Below are positions 27,556-40,300 of a stretch of 51,159 nucleotides of DNA, one piece after another (within the stretch, counting starts at the first letter, position 1; each line of letters opens with the position of its first letter). The notes below the pieces were generated by a model that was given only the letters and a program-made list of their open reading frames with translations, ran no database searches and was not told the DNA's origin. Source of the DNA: Akkermansia muciniphila (lineage in GTDB: Bacteria; Verrucomicrobiota; Verrucomicrobiia; Limisphaerales; UBA9464); NCBI GenBank assembly GCA_945898055.1, contig CAMDGV010000032.1, positions 1 to 51,159 of the forward strand. Reading direction: 5' to 3'. The translations under genes were made by a program, and so were the position numbers.

Positions 27556-27642
27556 TGGAAGTAGTTACCTTCGGGTGAGAATAGCATCCGTCAAACAAAA
27601 AACTTGTTGCGATGGAGTTCACCAGTTACCGATAAGTCGCAA

Positions 27643-28305
27643 ATGTTGAAACGTCAGGCTCAGATTGATCGAGTTACTAGTGAGACCCGAATTCACTTGC
27701 AGTTGAGTGTCGACGGTCGAGGTAAAGCGAGTGTGAAAACAGGAATCGGATTCTTCGATCACATGTTAACTGCGTTCACCAAACATTCCGTTTGCGATCT
27801 TCGATTGCGCTGTAAGGGAGATCTACAAGTGGATGCGCATCATACCGTGGAAGATTGTGGCATCGCCTTGGGACAAGCATTTTTGCAGGCACTTGGAGAC
27901 AAACGAGGCCTTCGTCGTTATGGGACGGGATTTGATCCTCGCAATCCATTTACGGGCGAAGCCTATGTGCCGATGGACGAAGTGTTAGCGCGATGTGTGA
28001 TCGATTTCAGCGGTCGCCCCCATCTGGTCTGGCGCGGGATGGACAGTTTGGCTCAGCGCCGTATTTCTTTGGAAGATCGAGAGCAGGATGACTCTTCGCG
28101 CTTTCGATTTGGTTTAGCCAAAGAATTTTTCCAAGGATTCACTAATGAAGCTCGTTGTAATTTGCATCTCGAACTTTTGACTGGTGGTGAACCTCATCAT
28201 GTAGTTGAGGCCCTTTTTAAGGCGTTTGCTCGCGCGGTCGACTGTGCTTGCCAGAAGGACCCACGGATTGAGGGACAAATCCCAAGCAGTAAAGGTAAGC
28301 TGTGA
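27643..28305 (+). CDS. hisB: Imidazoleglycerol-phosphate dehydratase HisB
   Basis: Dehydrates imidazole glycerol phosphate to imidazole acetol phosphate, the sixth step of histidine synthesis. It is monofunctional at 220 residues, slightly longer than the usual 195-200, with no N-terminal phosphatase domain. The metal-binding motifs GFFDHML, DAHHTVED and the later PHHVVEALFKAFARA are intact, as is DFSGRP. The frame is open to a TTG at 27604, but the ATG at 27643 leads directly into the usual RQAQIDRVTSETRI start. No other his gene is adjacent, so the pathway appears dispersed in this genome. Confidence 0.95.
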   Translation: MLKRQAQIDRVTSETRIHLQLSVDGRGKASVKTGIGFFDHMLTAFTKHSVCDLRLRCKGDLQVDAHHTVEDCGIALGQAFLQALGDKRGLRRYGTGFDPRNPFTGEAYVPMDEVLARCVIDFSGRPHLVWRGMDSLAQRRISLEDREQDDSSRFRFGLAKEFFQGFTNEARCNLHLELLTGGEPHHVVEALFKAFARAVDCACQKDPRIEGQIPSSKGKL

Positions 28306-28396
28306 AACCGACGTTTTCGCAGGTCATTCGAAGGGACTAGAAGGTTTCTTTCGATAACTTGAATCTACACTGAATACGGTCCACTCCTTCGCGTCC

Positions 28397-29005
28397 ATGC
28401 CCGCGCCGTTGAAATATGATTATCCGTCTGCTTCGGACGAAGAGTTGGTCAAGTGGTCTCAATGCGGAGATACCGAGGCGTTTGAACAGTTAATTTTTCG
28501 TCACCGAGATAAAATTTTTGCCCGCGCCATGATTATGATGCGTAACGAGGATCAAGCTTTGGAATTATCCCAAGAAGCATGGGTCAAGGCGTGGCAACGG
28601 TTGGTGCAGTTTCAGGGCGATTCTAGTTATACAACTTGGATGACGCGGATTGTTATCAACCTTTGCTTGGACCAATTAAGGCGTCAAAAGAGGGTCAGAG
28701 TTGAATCAATTGACGAATTGGAAGAAGAGTCAGGCGGGGTAGAGCGATTGATGCCAATTATTGATTCGAATCCCACGGCTGGAATGGAACAGGTTGAGTT
28801 GCGTCGCCGCATTGATGAGGCTTTGGGCCAACTGTCAGAAGCGCATAGGACCGTGGTGGTCCTGCACGAGTTTGAAGGGTTGGAATACCGAGAGATTGCC
28901 AAACGCGTTGGTATTTCGATGGGGACAGTGATGTCCCGACTTTTTTATGCGCGTCGCCGTTTGGCGACTTTGCTGAGTGGTATCAAACGGGAACGATCTG
29001 AATGA
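28397..29005 (+). CDS. ECF-type RNA polymerase sigma factor
   Basis: 202-residue extracytoplasmic-function sigma-70 factor. Region 2 (about residues 14-90) has the QLIFRHRDKIFARA helix and the DQALELSQEAWVKAW core-binding segment. Region 4 (about 135-190) has the AHRTVVVLHEFEGLEYREIAK helix followed by the recognition helix GISMGTVMSRLFYARRRL. There is no region 3, as expected for ECF members. The stop overlaps the start of a membrane anti-sigma-like protein in an ATGA junction, so translation is coupled. That layout indicates a membrane-held sigma factor released by an envelope signal. The exact ECF group cannot be fixed from sequence alone. Confidence 0.95.
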   Translation: MPAPLKYDYPSASDEELVKWSQCGDTEAFEQLIFRHRDKIFARAMIMMRNEDQALELSQEAWVKAWQRLVQFQGDSSYTTWMTRIVINLCLDQLRRQKRVRVESIDELEEESGGVERLMPIIDSNPTAGMEQVELRRRIDEALGQLSEAHRTVVVLHEFEGLEYREIAKRVGISMGTVMSRLFYARRRLATLLSGIKRERSE

Positions 29006-29451
29006 AAACGAGTGACTTGAAGTTGGAATTGCAGGCCTACGTTGATGGTGAGTTATCACCGGACCGTCATCATAGGGTGGAGTCATTGCTGGCCAGCGAT
29101 TCTCAGGCTCGCGAATGGGTTGAAGGCTTGCGACAGATTAGTCTGTTGGTGCGAACCAATGAGCCCGATTTAAAGGTGCCCACTAGTCGTGAATTCTATT
29201 GGAGCCAGATTAAACGGCAGATGGACCAAGCGCGGGCTTCGAATGAAATCAGGCCAGTATCGACGGCCTTGAATTGGTTTCGATGGTTAGTGCCGGCCGT
29301 GGGGGTTGCAGCGGTGATGGTGGTGGTTTCAATCCGCTCCGATCGGGACGAGGCGCTGTTAGCCTCTACTTTTGACTCGATGCAAACCGACTCGTCGGCG
29401 GTTGTTTTTCGTTCGGAAAGTGATGGCGTTACCATACATTGGATTGATTAG
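29002..29451 (+). CDS. Probable membrane anti-sigma factor
   Basis: 149-residue protein with one membrane span (about residues 92-111), a cytoplasmic N-terminus of about 90 residues and a short external C-terminus. The first 45 residues (LQAYVDGELSPDRHHRVESL) resemble the helical anti-sigma domain start. The zinc-finger motif H-x3-C-x2-C of the ZAS family is absent, since the protein has no cysteine at all. It overlaps the sigma gene by four bases, which strongly suggests it is the partner regulator. The call rests on position and topology more than on sequence similarity. Confidence 0.75.
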   Translation: MKTSDLKLELQAYVDGELSPDRHHRVESLLASDSQAREWVEGLRQISLLVRTNEPDLKVPTSREFYWSQIKRQMDQARASNEIRPVSTALNWFRWLVPAVGVAAVMVVVSIRSDRDEALLASTFDSMQTDSSAVVFRSESDGVTIHWID

Positions 29452-29482
29452 ATTTGTTCATTGCTAGGCCTCTCTTGATTTA

Positions 29483-29956
29483 ATGACTCTCCCTCGTTTT
29501 TTTCTGATCGTCGTGGCACTCTTTTCGAGTGGCTTTTTCTCAATGTGGGCAGCGGACTCGAAGTTGAGAGTTGAGTTAGCTTGGGGCACGGATGGAGTTC
29601 GACCCGAGAGTAAAGAAGGAAAGGAAATGGCGGAGTTGGACACGAAAGCGCGTGAGAAACTGCGTCATTTGCGTTGGAAAAATTACTGGGTGGTCAAGGC
29701 TAAGACATTGGTCGTAGACTCAAAGGAATCCCAGCGAGTGACCCTCGATCGGTGCTTAGTTGATCTGAAGGCGGCCGCGGGGGGGCAGATCGAGGTGCGC
29801 TTGAATAGTGCTGTCGGAGGCAAAGAACCGAAATTAATCAAGACAGTGCTTCATTCTATGGAGGCTTTGAAGCGGGGAGAATTTTTAATTTTAGCAGGAG
29901 ACGACAAGGAGAAGTGGGATGATGCTTGGTTTGTGATCATTCGGAGTGAGCCTTAG
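29483..29956 (+). CDS. Small exported protein of unknown function in the sigma/anti-sigma unit
   Basis: 157-residue protein with a clear Sec signal (hydrophobic core at about residues 5-20, then WAADSK). The mature part is charged and soluble, with alternating Lys/Glu and a KNYWVVKAKTLVVD beta-like segment, and ends with KWDDAWFVIIRSEP. I recognise no family. It lies 31 bases after the anti-sigma gene in the same orientation, so it may be the third member of the unit, for example an envelope-stress output or sensor. That role is inference only. Confidence 0.7.
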   Translation: MTLPRFFLIVVALFSSGFFSMWAADSKLRVELAWGTDGVRPESKEGKEMAELDTKAREKLRHLRWKNYWVVKAKTLVVDSKESQRVTLDRCLVDLKAAAGGQIEVRLNSAVGGKEPKLIKTVLHSMEALKRGEFLILAGDDKEKWDDAWFVIIRSEP

Positions 29957-30052
29957 ACGTCGGGTCCGCAACGGCAACGATCTGTCTCCGACCTGTCGTT
30001 TCGCGCGTTAGAATGCCCCCAATCGGTTGGAGTCAAAGTCCCTTGAATTCCA

Positions 30053-32617
<2,565 letters not shown>

Positions 32618-32702
32618 TTTTTATTTGAACCGTCCAATTGGGCTTGGATCCTCGGATGATCCAAACCAGAAACGGTCACCCACTTTTAACTTTTTTTAGA
32701 CT

Positions 32703-35339
32703 ATGGCTGATGAAAAGACTCCCGTGCCACCCAGTGGTGGTGCCTATTCGGTTGGCGAGAAGATCAACAAGATCAACGTGGCTGAGGAGATCAAGGCTTC
32801 GTTCCTTGATTATTCCATGTCGGTGATCATTTCGCGCGCTTTACCTGACGTGCGCGATGGTCTAAAGCCGTCCCAGCGACGGATTTTGTATGCCATGTAT
32901 GAGCTGTCGCTTTTCCCGGGTCGCAAACCCTACAAATGCGCCAAAATATGCGGTGACACCTCCGGTAATTATCATCCGCACGGTGAGGCGGTCATCTATC
33001 CGACCTTGGTCCACATGGCTCAACCTTGGGCGATGCGTGAGAAACTAATTGAGGGCAAAGGAAACTTCGGATCGGTTGAAAATGATCCGCCGGCGGCGAT
33101 GCGGTATACTGAAGCGCGATTGACCCATTTGGGGGCTGCATTAATGCAGGATATGGAGCGGGACACGGTTGATTTTGTCCCGAACTACGACGAACGGATG
33201 ACCGAACCCACGGTGTTTCCCGCGGCGTTTCCTAACCTGATTGTCAATGGGGGGACTGGCATTGCGGTGGGTATGGCTACCAATCTTGCACCGCATAATC
33301 TCGGCGAAGTAATCGAGGGCATCTGTGCTCAGATTGATGATCCCAACATCACCAATGCTCAGCTTCAGAAGCTGATCAAGGGGCCTGATTTTCCGACGGG
33401 CGGCATCATTTGCGGTCTGGAGGGGATTAAAACCTATTTTGAAACGGGCCGAGGTAGCATCAAGGTGCGGGGAACTATCGGCATCGAGCAACTAAAGGGG
33501 GGGCGCGAACAGTTGGTGATCACTGAGATTCCTTATAATGTCAATCGAGCCGCTCTTGAGACGCAAATTGCAGAGTTGGTGACCGAGAAAATCATCACGG
33601 AGATTTCGGCGATTCGGAATGAGTCGGATGAGAATTGTCGGTTGGTGATCGAGTTGAAGAGGGATGCGATTGCGAAGGTGGTAATCAACAATCTCTATAA
33701 ACACACCCAACTTGAGGTTAGCTTTAGCGTTAACGCACTCGCCATTGATCGAGGTCGCCCCAAGATGCTCACCGTTCGGGCGATGATTGCTGCGTATATT
33801 GATCATCGGCGCGAAGTAGTCTTGCGACGGACCCGCTTTGAGTTGCGAAAAGCGGAGGAACGGGCCGAGACGCTTGAGGGGTATATTTGTGCTCTTTCTA
33901 ATCTCGACGAGTTTATCCGCATCATTCGGGCTTCTAAAAATCGAGAGGAAGCGAAGGTTAAACTGTTGGCCTTTGAATGGACTCAAGCCCAAGTGGAACG
34001 GTGGGGCATTTTGATCCGCAACGAGACACGCCTCGTTCGCGGTCGCTACGGGCTTTCTGAACGTCAGGTGGATTCCACTTTGGATCTTCGACTCTACCAG
34101 TTAACTGGGTTGGAAATTGACAAGGTTCTTAAGGAGTACGGGGAATTAGTTGAGAAAATAAAGGACCTGATGGATATCTTAGCACGTGAATCGCGTGTGA
34201 TGGAGATCATCAAAAAGGAACTCCGTGAGATTAAGGATCGACATAGTAATCCGCGTCGCTCGCTGATTGTGCCTGATGAAGGAGAGATCGCCATTGAGGA
34301 TCTCATAGCTAATGAGGGAGTGATTGTGACGATGACCCATAATGGGTTGATTAAACGGACCAATGTCTCGAGTTATCGCCCACAGAAAAGAGGTGGCAAA
34401 GGGGTGATTGGCATGTCCACTCGTGAATCAGAGAAGCCCGAAGATATGGACTTCATCGAGAAGTTATTCACCTGCAGCACCCATGATTATCTGATGTTCT
34501 TCACGAATTTGGGGCGCGTTTTTGTGGAGCGAGTTCATGAGATTCCCGACGCAGGTCGAGCTTCTAAGGGGCGTAATATTGTTAACATCCTCGAACTGCG
34601 TGAGGGCGAACGGGTACAAACGATGGTGCGAGTCCTTTCGAAGTATGGTGCAAATCGTGAAGACCAGACTTGGCAGCAAAGTCATGAGCTGTTCTTCGTA
34701 ACTCGGATGGGAACGGTCAAGAGGACTTCACTCAGTGATTTTCAAAATGTCCGAAAAGGTGGCATTATTGCCATAAGCCTCGATGAAGGGGATGATCTGA
34801 TCGAGGTCTGTCTGACAACGGGTGAGAATGAGGTGGTTTTGATTACTCGAGACGGCATGAGCATCCGGTTTGGCGAAGGTGACGTCCGCTCGATGGGGAG
34901 AAACGCGGGTGGAGTCCGAGGTATTGCCTTAGAGAAGGGGGATTGTGTGGTGGCTCTTGCACTGGTCTCACCTGACTCCGCTTTACTGGTTGCTGGCGGC
35001 AATGGCATTGGTAAACGGACATCCTTCGACGAATACCGACCCCAAGGCCGAGGTGGAAAAGGAATCATCACCATGAAGACTGGAGATAAAACAGGTCGAG
35101 TGGTGGGAGCATTGACGGTGGTGGATTCGGACGAGTTAATGTTAATCACCGTCAAGGGCCAGATGGTTCGCATCCCAGTCAAAGGAATTCGTGACGTGGG
35201 TCGAAACACCATGGGGGTCAAACTCATTAATCTGGCTGGGGGCGATCTTCTTCAAGCTATTGCGCCAGTTATTAGTGAATTTCAGGAGGACGCAGCGACA
35301 ACCGACGGCGAGGATGGTCTGGTGCCTCCGGTGGAGTGA
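32703..35339 (+). CDS. gyrA: DNA gyrase subunit A
   Basis: Breakage-reunion subunit of gyrase, 878 residues. The catalytic tyrosine is Y135 (AAMRYTEARL). The C-terminal beta-pinwheel carries a GyrA-box-like RPQKRGGKG plus a second RPQGRGGKG, which marks it as gyrase rather than ParC. The quinolone-determining loop reads HPHGEAVIYPT, with A96 at the position of E. coli S83 and P100 at that of D87. Both residues that anchor the water-metal bridge for quinolones are therefore replaced. An intrinsic terminator follows at 35355-35394, so gyrB-gyrA form the whole unit. Confidence 0.97.
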   Translation: MADEKTPVPPSGGAYSVGEKINKINVAEEIKASFLDYSMSVIISRALPDVRDGLKPSQRRILYAMYELSLFPGRKPYKCAKICGDTSGNYHPHGEAVIYPTLVHMAQPWAMREKLIEGKGNFGSVENDPPAAMRYTEARLTHLGAALMQDMERDTVDFVPNYDERMTEPTVFPAAFPNLIVNGGTGIAVGMATNLAPHNLGEVIEGICAQIDDPNITNAQLQKLIKGPDFPTGGIICGLEGIKTYFETGRGSIKVRGTIGIEQLKGGREQLVITEIPYNVNRAALETQIAELVTEKIITEISAIRNESDENCRLVIELKRDAIAKVVINNLYKHTQLEVSFSVNALAIDRGRPKMLTVRAMIAAYIDHRREVVLRRTRFELRKAEERAETLEGYICALSNLDEFIRIIRASKNREEAKVKLLAFEWTQAQVERWGILIRNETRLVRGRYGLSERQVDSTLDLRLYQLTGLEIDKVLKEYGELVEKIKDLMDILARESRVMEIIKKELREIKDRHSNPRRSLIVPDEGEIAIEDLIANEGVIVTMTHNGLIKRTNVSSYRPQKRGGKGVIGMSTRESEKPEDMDFIEKLFTCSTHDYLMFFTNLGRVFVERVHEIPDAGRASKGRNIVNILELREGERVQTMVRVLSKYGANREDQTWQQSHELFFVTRMGTVKRTSLSDFQNVRKGGIIAISLDEGDDLIEVCLTTGENEVVLITRDGMSIRFGEGDVRSMGRNAGGVRGIALEKGDCVVALALVSPDSALLVAGGNGIGKRTSFDEYRPQGRGGKGIITMKTGDKTGRVVGALTVVDSDELMLITVKGQMVRIPVKGIRDVGRNTMGVKLINLAGGDLLQAIAPVISEFQEDAATTDGEDGLVPPVE

Positions 35340-35354
35340 CATGAAATGAGTACC

Positions 35355-35394
35355 AAGGGGCGTGCTACTGAAGGAGGTAGTACGTCCCTTTTTT
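35355..35394 (+). terminator. Intrinsic terminator after gyrA
   Basis: A 15-pair stem with a few G-T pairs (35355-35369 with 35376-35390) closes a 6-base loop and leads into a run of six T (35389-35394). It starts 16 bases after the gyrA stop and separates gyrBA from the downstream coiled-coil gene. Confidence 0.88.
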
Positions 35395-35461
35395 GTTTAG
35401 CCTTTGATCAATTTAGTGGATGATTTTCCTCTGACTTCCGCGTCCTCTTCTTAATTAATCA

Positions 35462-37225
35462 ATGACCCTCGACCGCTCCAAGTGTAATGAAGTTCCAGAG
35501 TGGCTGAGGCCCTCTTTGAAAGAGGCGTTTAAGACCCTGCCGGAGTCTTGGATTTCTAACATTAGCCAGCATTTACCGGGAGGATTTCGAAAGAAGGCTC
35601 AGATTCTGGAACAGATCCGAGTTCGTTTATTGGATTATGCGCTAGTGCCTAAGGATTGGGCCTCTGAAATTCGAAGGGTTTTACCCTATTCTAAGCTCAT
35701 CCAAATACTTTCTCCCGAGGGCATCGAACCAGCTTTGTCGACGTTGGTTGCTTTAGGTGGAGTTGAACCTATTGCACTGACCCTGTGGATGGATTCTCGC
35801 CAAGAAGTCGTCGTTTTGGCGGAAAAAGTTCGCTTGTTAACTCCCTCGTCCATTGTTGCATTGGCGGAGGCTCAAAAGCACTGGAACCATCTGATCGAGC
35901 TCCATTTTTTTGCACCCTTCGGGATTTTGCCACTCACCTCGACTCTTCTGCCTCAGTCGCTGAAGTCGGCTTCGGTCATTAGTTTGCCGTCGCTCGCGGT
36001 AACCCAGGCGGCCAAGGGGAAAGAGGAATCTGAGGCCGTCCACCTGCAGAAACGGGTGAAAGAGCTGCAACGAAAGTTCACTGCGGCAGAGGTTGAACAG
36101 GGCAAAGTTTTGTCGGTGAAGGAGGAGGAAATTGTCAATCTGAAGGGCCGGCTTGCTGAATCGATGGAGGCAAGACGACTCCTCGAGTGGGACTTCCACC
36201 AAAAGATTCGAGATGAAGTCGCAAAGAGTTTGACCGCTCAAGCCCGCCCTTGGTTGGCTCGGGCAATCGCTGTGGAGGAATCGACGACGGAGGCAAGTCT
36301 TTCAGACAACACCTTGAAGCGTCTTTTAACCGATGCGGAGCGAGCGTTGGACCGGCAGCTTCAGTCAGACCGTCATTGCGGGAATAACGCTCAGATTCGG
36401 GGGGAAATTCATCAACTGGAAGAGATACGGTCGAGGATGCAAACGACGGTTGAAGAATCCTTAAATCCATTGAGCGATTGGCCCCGATTGAGGGAAAGAT
36501 TGGACGCGGGCATTCGTGAGCGGCGTCAAGTGTTGAGAGAAGTTCCTTCTGGAAAGCCTTGGGCCAAGGATTTGGCGGTGGAGATTGCGCTGGCACGGAG
36601 TGGTGAAGAGTTGAACGCGATGACAGAAAGGATGACCGCCATGGTCGCGACTCGATTGCTGGATGAGGAAGGGCGCGCTTGGTTATTGCAACGGGCGATT
36701 GAGCGTCGGTCGGCATTGCAAGATCCTCTGCGCCCAACTGTGGCGCCTGTGTTAGTGAAGCTCAGTGCTGTGCTTCAGGGAAAGTCGGCCGGTTTTATTT
36801 TGGTCGACACCTACAACTGGATTGGCAAAGCCTTTGCGGAGTTGGGAGTGTCTGGGGACAGTGCTAGTTTCCCTCAGACTTTTCAAAGTTTGCGACCGTT
36901 GCTGGAGCAATTAGGCCGCCAAGCTACCTTAGCCCGCATCCGATTTGTTACCGATAGCCCTCGGTCTGACCGCGACTTGGTGTTAGGAACTGTTGAGATT
37001 GAGTGGTCGGGCGGAACGGGAGAACATCGGGCGGACACCGTGATTGGAGAGCATCTGAGATATTGGAAGTCCGAGGCGGTCCGCGTGCCTCTTTGGGTCG
37101 TCAGCGCCGATCGAGCGGTGTGCCGAGATGCGCGTGCAAATGGGGCTACCGTAGAGGATCCCGTTGATTTTAGCCGTCGCCTGAGTCACACCTTAAATTC
37201 ATTGAAGGTTCGCTCGAATAAGTAG
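35462..37225 (+). CDS. Coiled-coil protein with a C-terminal YacP-like NYN/PIN ribonuclease domain
   Basis: 587-residue cytoplasmic protein, no signal peptide or membrane span. Residues 1-170 are helical and unassigned. Residues 185-260 are rich in Glu, Lys and Gln with heptad-like spacing and look like a coiled coil, followed by more charged helices to about 425. The last 150 residues resemble the YacP/NYN fold of PIN-like nucleases: GFILVDTYNW with D449 and N452, then GEHRADTVIGEH with D525, then WVVSADRAVCRDARANGA with D550. These match the acidic residues placed on the three strand ends of that fold, and YacP (Rae1) is a ribosome-associated mRNA endonuclease. The function here is inference. 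The gene stands alone after the gyrA terminator and 117 bases before the next gene. Confidence 0.75.
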   Translation: MTLDRSKCNEVPEWLRPSLKEAFKTLPESWISNISQHLPGGFRKKAQILEQIRVRLLDYALVPKDWASEIRRVLPYSKLIQILSPEGIEPALSTLVALGGVEPIALTLWMDSRQEVVVLAEKVRLLTPSSIVALAEAQKHWNHLIELHFFAPFGILPLTSTLLPQSLKSASVISLPSLAVTQAAKGKEESEAVHLQKRVKELQRKFTAAEVEQGKVLSVKEEEIVNLKGRLAESMEARRLLEWDFHQKIRDEVAKSLTAQARPWLARAIAVEESTTEASLSDNTLKRLLTDAERALDRQLQSDRHCGNNAQIRGEIHQLEEIRSRMQTTVEESLNPLSDWPRLRERLDAGIRERRQVLREVPSGKPWAKDLAVEIALARSGEELNAMTERMTAMVATRLLDEEGRAWLLQRAIERRSALQDPLRPTVAPVLVKLSAVLQGKSAGFILVDTYNWIGKAFAELGVSGDSASFPQTFQSLRPLLEQLGRQATLARIRFVTDSPRSDRDLVLGTVEIEWSGGTGEHRADTVIGEHLRYWKSEAVRVPLWVVSADRAVCRDARANGATVEDPVDFSRRLSHTLNSLKVRSNK

Positions 37226-37342
37226 GTAAATTAGCAGGTTAGATGTGGCTTGAGTAAGCAGGAGAACGCCAGAAATTTGAGAGTAGGTGTCTCGAGGCAA
37301 CCTGAATCAATCGAAGTACAATCCAATTAGAAAATTGACGCG

Positions 37343-40300
37343 ATGCAGATGCCTTACCCTACCCTCCGAAACGTTTCCTTTTGGCTGAGGATGCTGGGCG
37401 TTGGGTGGTGCGGTAGTGTACTGACCGCGGCGGATCATCGAATCGATTTTTTCGAGCAAAAAATCCGACCCGTGCTCGTTGAGCACTGTTATGAGTGCCA
37501 CAGTCAACTCGGAACTCGACGGAAAGGTGGACTCCTCTTGGATTCAGCGGCGGGAGTTTTGAAGGGCGGCGACTCCGGTCCGGTGTTGCGGCCAGGAAAG
37601 GCGCACGAGAGTCCTTTAATTCGCGCCATTAGGTATGGAGACAGAGAACTTCAGATGCCGCCTAAAGGTCGACTACCGGAATCGGTGATTGCGGATTTGG
37701 TTCGATGGATTGACGACGGTGCATTCGACCCAAGGGAGGGGCAAATGGGGGTGGCTAAAGTGATTGCCTCCCGGACCAACACAGAGCACTGGGCCTTTCA
37801 ACCCATTCAAGCGAAAGGAATTCCAGCGGGCAAATCAGCCCATCCGATTGACCGTTTCATTGAGGAACGATTGGCTCGGATAGGGTTGTCGATTGGGGCC
37901 GAAGCAGAGCGTCGTACCTTGATCCGGAGGGTGAGTTTTGATCTCACCGGTTTGCCACCTGAGATGAGTGCCATCCATGCCTTTTTGCAGGATACCGAAC
38001 CCGGTGCCTATGAGCGATTGTTGGACCGATATTTAGCCTCGCCCCAGTACGGTGAACGCTGGGGGCGTTGGTGGTTGGACGTGGCCCGTTATGCGGATAC
38101 CAATGGCCAGGATGAAAATAAGGTGATGGCCAATGCTTGGCGTTATCGGGACTGGGTGATTCGATCCTTTAACCGAAACCAACCCTTTGACTCATTTATT
38201 ATTGATCAACTTGCGGGGGATCTAGTGTCCACCAATGGCGTGGATGAGAAGTCGATTTTTGATCGGTGGACGGCGACCGGTTTTCTGGTGCTAGGCCCAA
38301 AAATGTTAGCTGAGCAGGATAAGCCAAAACTATTGATGGATTTGGTCGATGAACAAATCGAGGTAACAACTCGGGCTTTCCTAGGACTAACGGTCGGTTG
38401 TGCTCGATGTCATGATCACAAATTTGATCCTGTTTCTGCCCGAGACTATTACGCCTTAGCCGGTATTTTTCGGAGTACGAAAACGATGGATAACCTGAAC
38501 TTTGTTTCAAAATTTAACGAGCGCCAGATCACCGACCGTCTGGCATTGGACGCTCGAGAGTTCTATTTTCGGCAGGTCGAAGCGGTCAAATCATCCCTAG
38601 CTTTCGCACTGAGACAGGCTAATCAGTCACTGCTTGATCGCTGGCGGGCGCTGCTTCCTCAGGTGGTTGATCGTAGTCTTGCTGGTCACTCTGTTGAGGA
38701 TCTGTCTTTGCCAAATCCAGTCGCGCTGGAGCGTTTAAAGTCTGTGCTTTTGTCCGAGTCTTCATCTAATCAAATCGGTCGAACTTTACGTCGTTTGGCG
38801 AATGATCCAGGGGCCTTAGCAGCGGCATTTTCCGAGGCTGAAGTTACCGGGCAAAACCAAAACGAGAGGGTGGCAGTAGGCAAGGTGGGCGCTGGCTTTC
38901 GCGCAACTGGGAGCACTTTTATTGAGCGCGATTCCTCTTCAGTTCTTGAACCCAATCAACTCACCGTTGAAACGTGGTTTCAGACCCCTTCATTTTCAAC
39001 TCAGGGAGATGCGCGTCGCTGGTTGGTTAGCAAAAATAGTAACGAAGAATCGGAGGGGCACTACGCCCTAGTGCTCGATGGTGCTCGAGCCGGGGCTTAT
39101 TTAAATGTGGGCGGCGGGCCTAAGAATATTTTTACGGTTTGGAGCTCAGAGGGACTGCTAAAACCAGGGCAGTGGCATCATCTCGCTTTGACTTACGACG
39201 GTTCGACTTTTCGTCTCTTTGTCGATGGCAAGCCGGCCGGAAAAACCGTCGTTGGGCGAACTCGAGTTCCTGGAAAAGGTCCTCTGGTATTGGGGCGCCG
39301 CGGGGACGGCTATGGGGGCTTTAAAGGGGTGCTCGATGACGTTTGGATATTTTCTCGAGCCTTGAACAAAGCGGAGATTGAGGCTCGCTTTCGGAACCTA
39401 GGTTCGGGGTCATTGGAGGGCAGTGTGGCGCATTGGGATTTTAATAGCTTAACCGAATCCGAGGCGCGTTTTTATGCTCTTATTGAACTGCGCGATTTTT
39501 TAATAGGCTCCGGAGGGGTTTTTGCTCTTCCCTCTGATCCGCGACCTTATTATCCAGCGTCGGTTCGTGATCGGATCCGAGCATTGGAAGACGAGAAGGA
39601 GAGGATGACGGCCAACGCGCCTCCTCCTTTGGCCATGGTACTCGCGGTAGAAGAAGGTAAACCTGTTTCATTACCTATACACGTTCGAGGGAGTCACCTA
39701 AATCTCGCCCGAGATCCGGTGCCGCGAGGATTTATTCGCGGGGTGGGTCAAACTAGAGCCGGCGCTATTTCGGAAAATCGCAGCGGGCGACTCGAACTCG
39801 CCAGTTGGCTGATCGATGAAACTAATCCGCTGACGGCGCGCGTCTTGGTCAACAGAATTTGGCAAGGGCACTTTGGGGAAGGATTAGTGCGAAGCTCGGA
39901 TAATTTTGGCGTGCGCGGTGAAGTTCCATCGCACCCAGAGTTGCTCGATTGGTTGGCGCAGGAGTTTATTCGTTCGGGTTGGGACGTTAAGTACCTGCAC
40001 CGTCTAATTTTGAAGAGCGCCGCTTGGAGGCAAACGGGATTAGTCGTCCCCCTCGGAGCAACCGCCGTCGCCTTGGATCCAGACAACCGACTGCTCGGGC
40101 GTTTTCCTCGGCAGAGACTGGAAGCTGAGATGATACGAGACGCACTCATAAGCGTCTCCGGTCAGTTGGATTTGGCGATTGAGGGATCATTGGTGAATTG
40201 GAAAAACGATGAATACACACCCGAAGACACCGTGAGTGCGGAAACCCTCAGGCGATCGGTATATTTACCAGTGGTAAGGGATCGAGTTTACGACGTCTTT

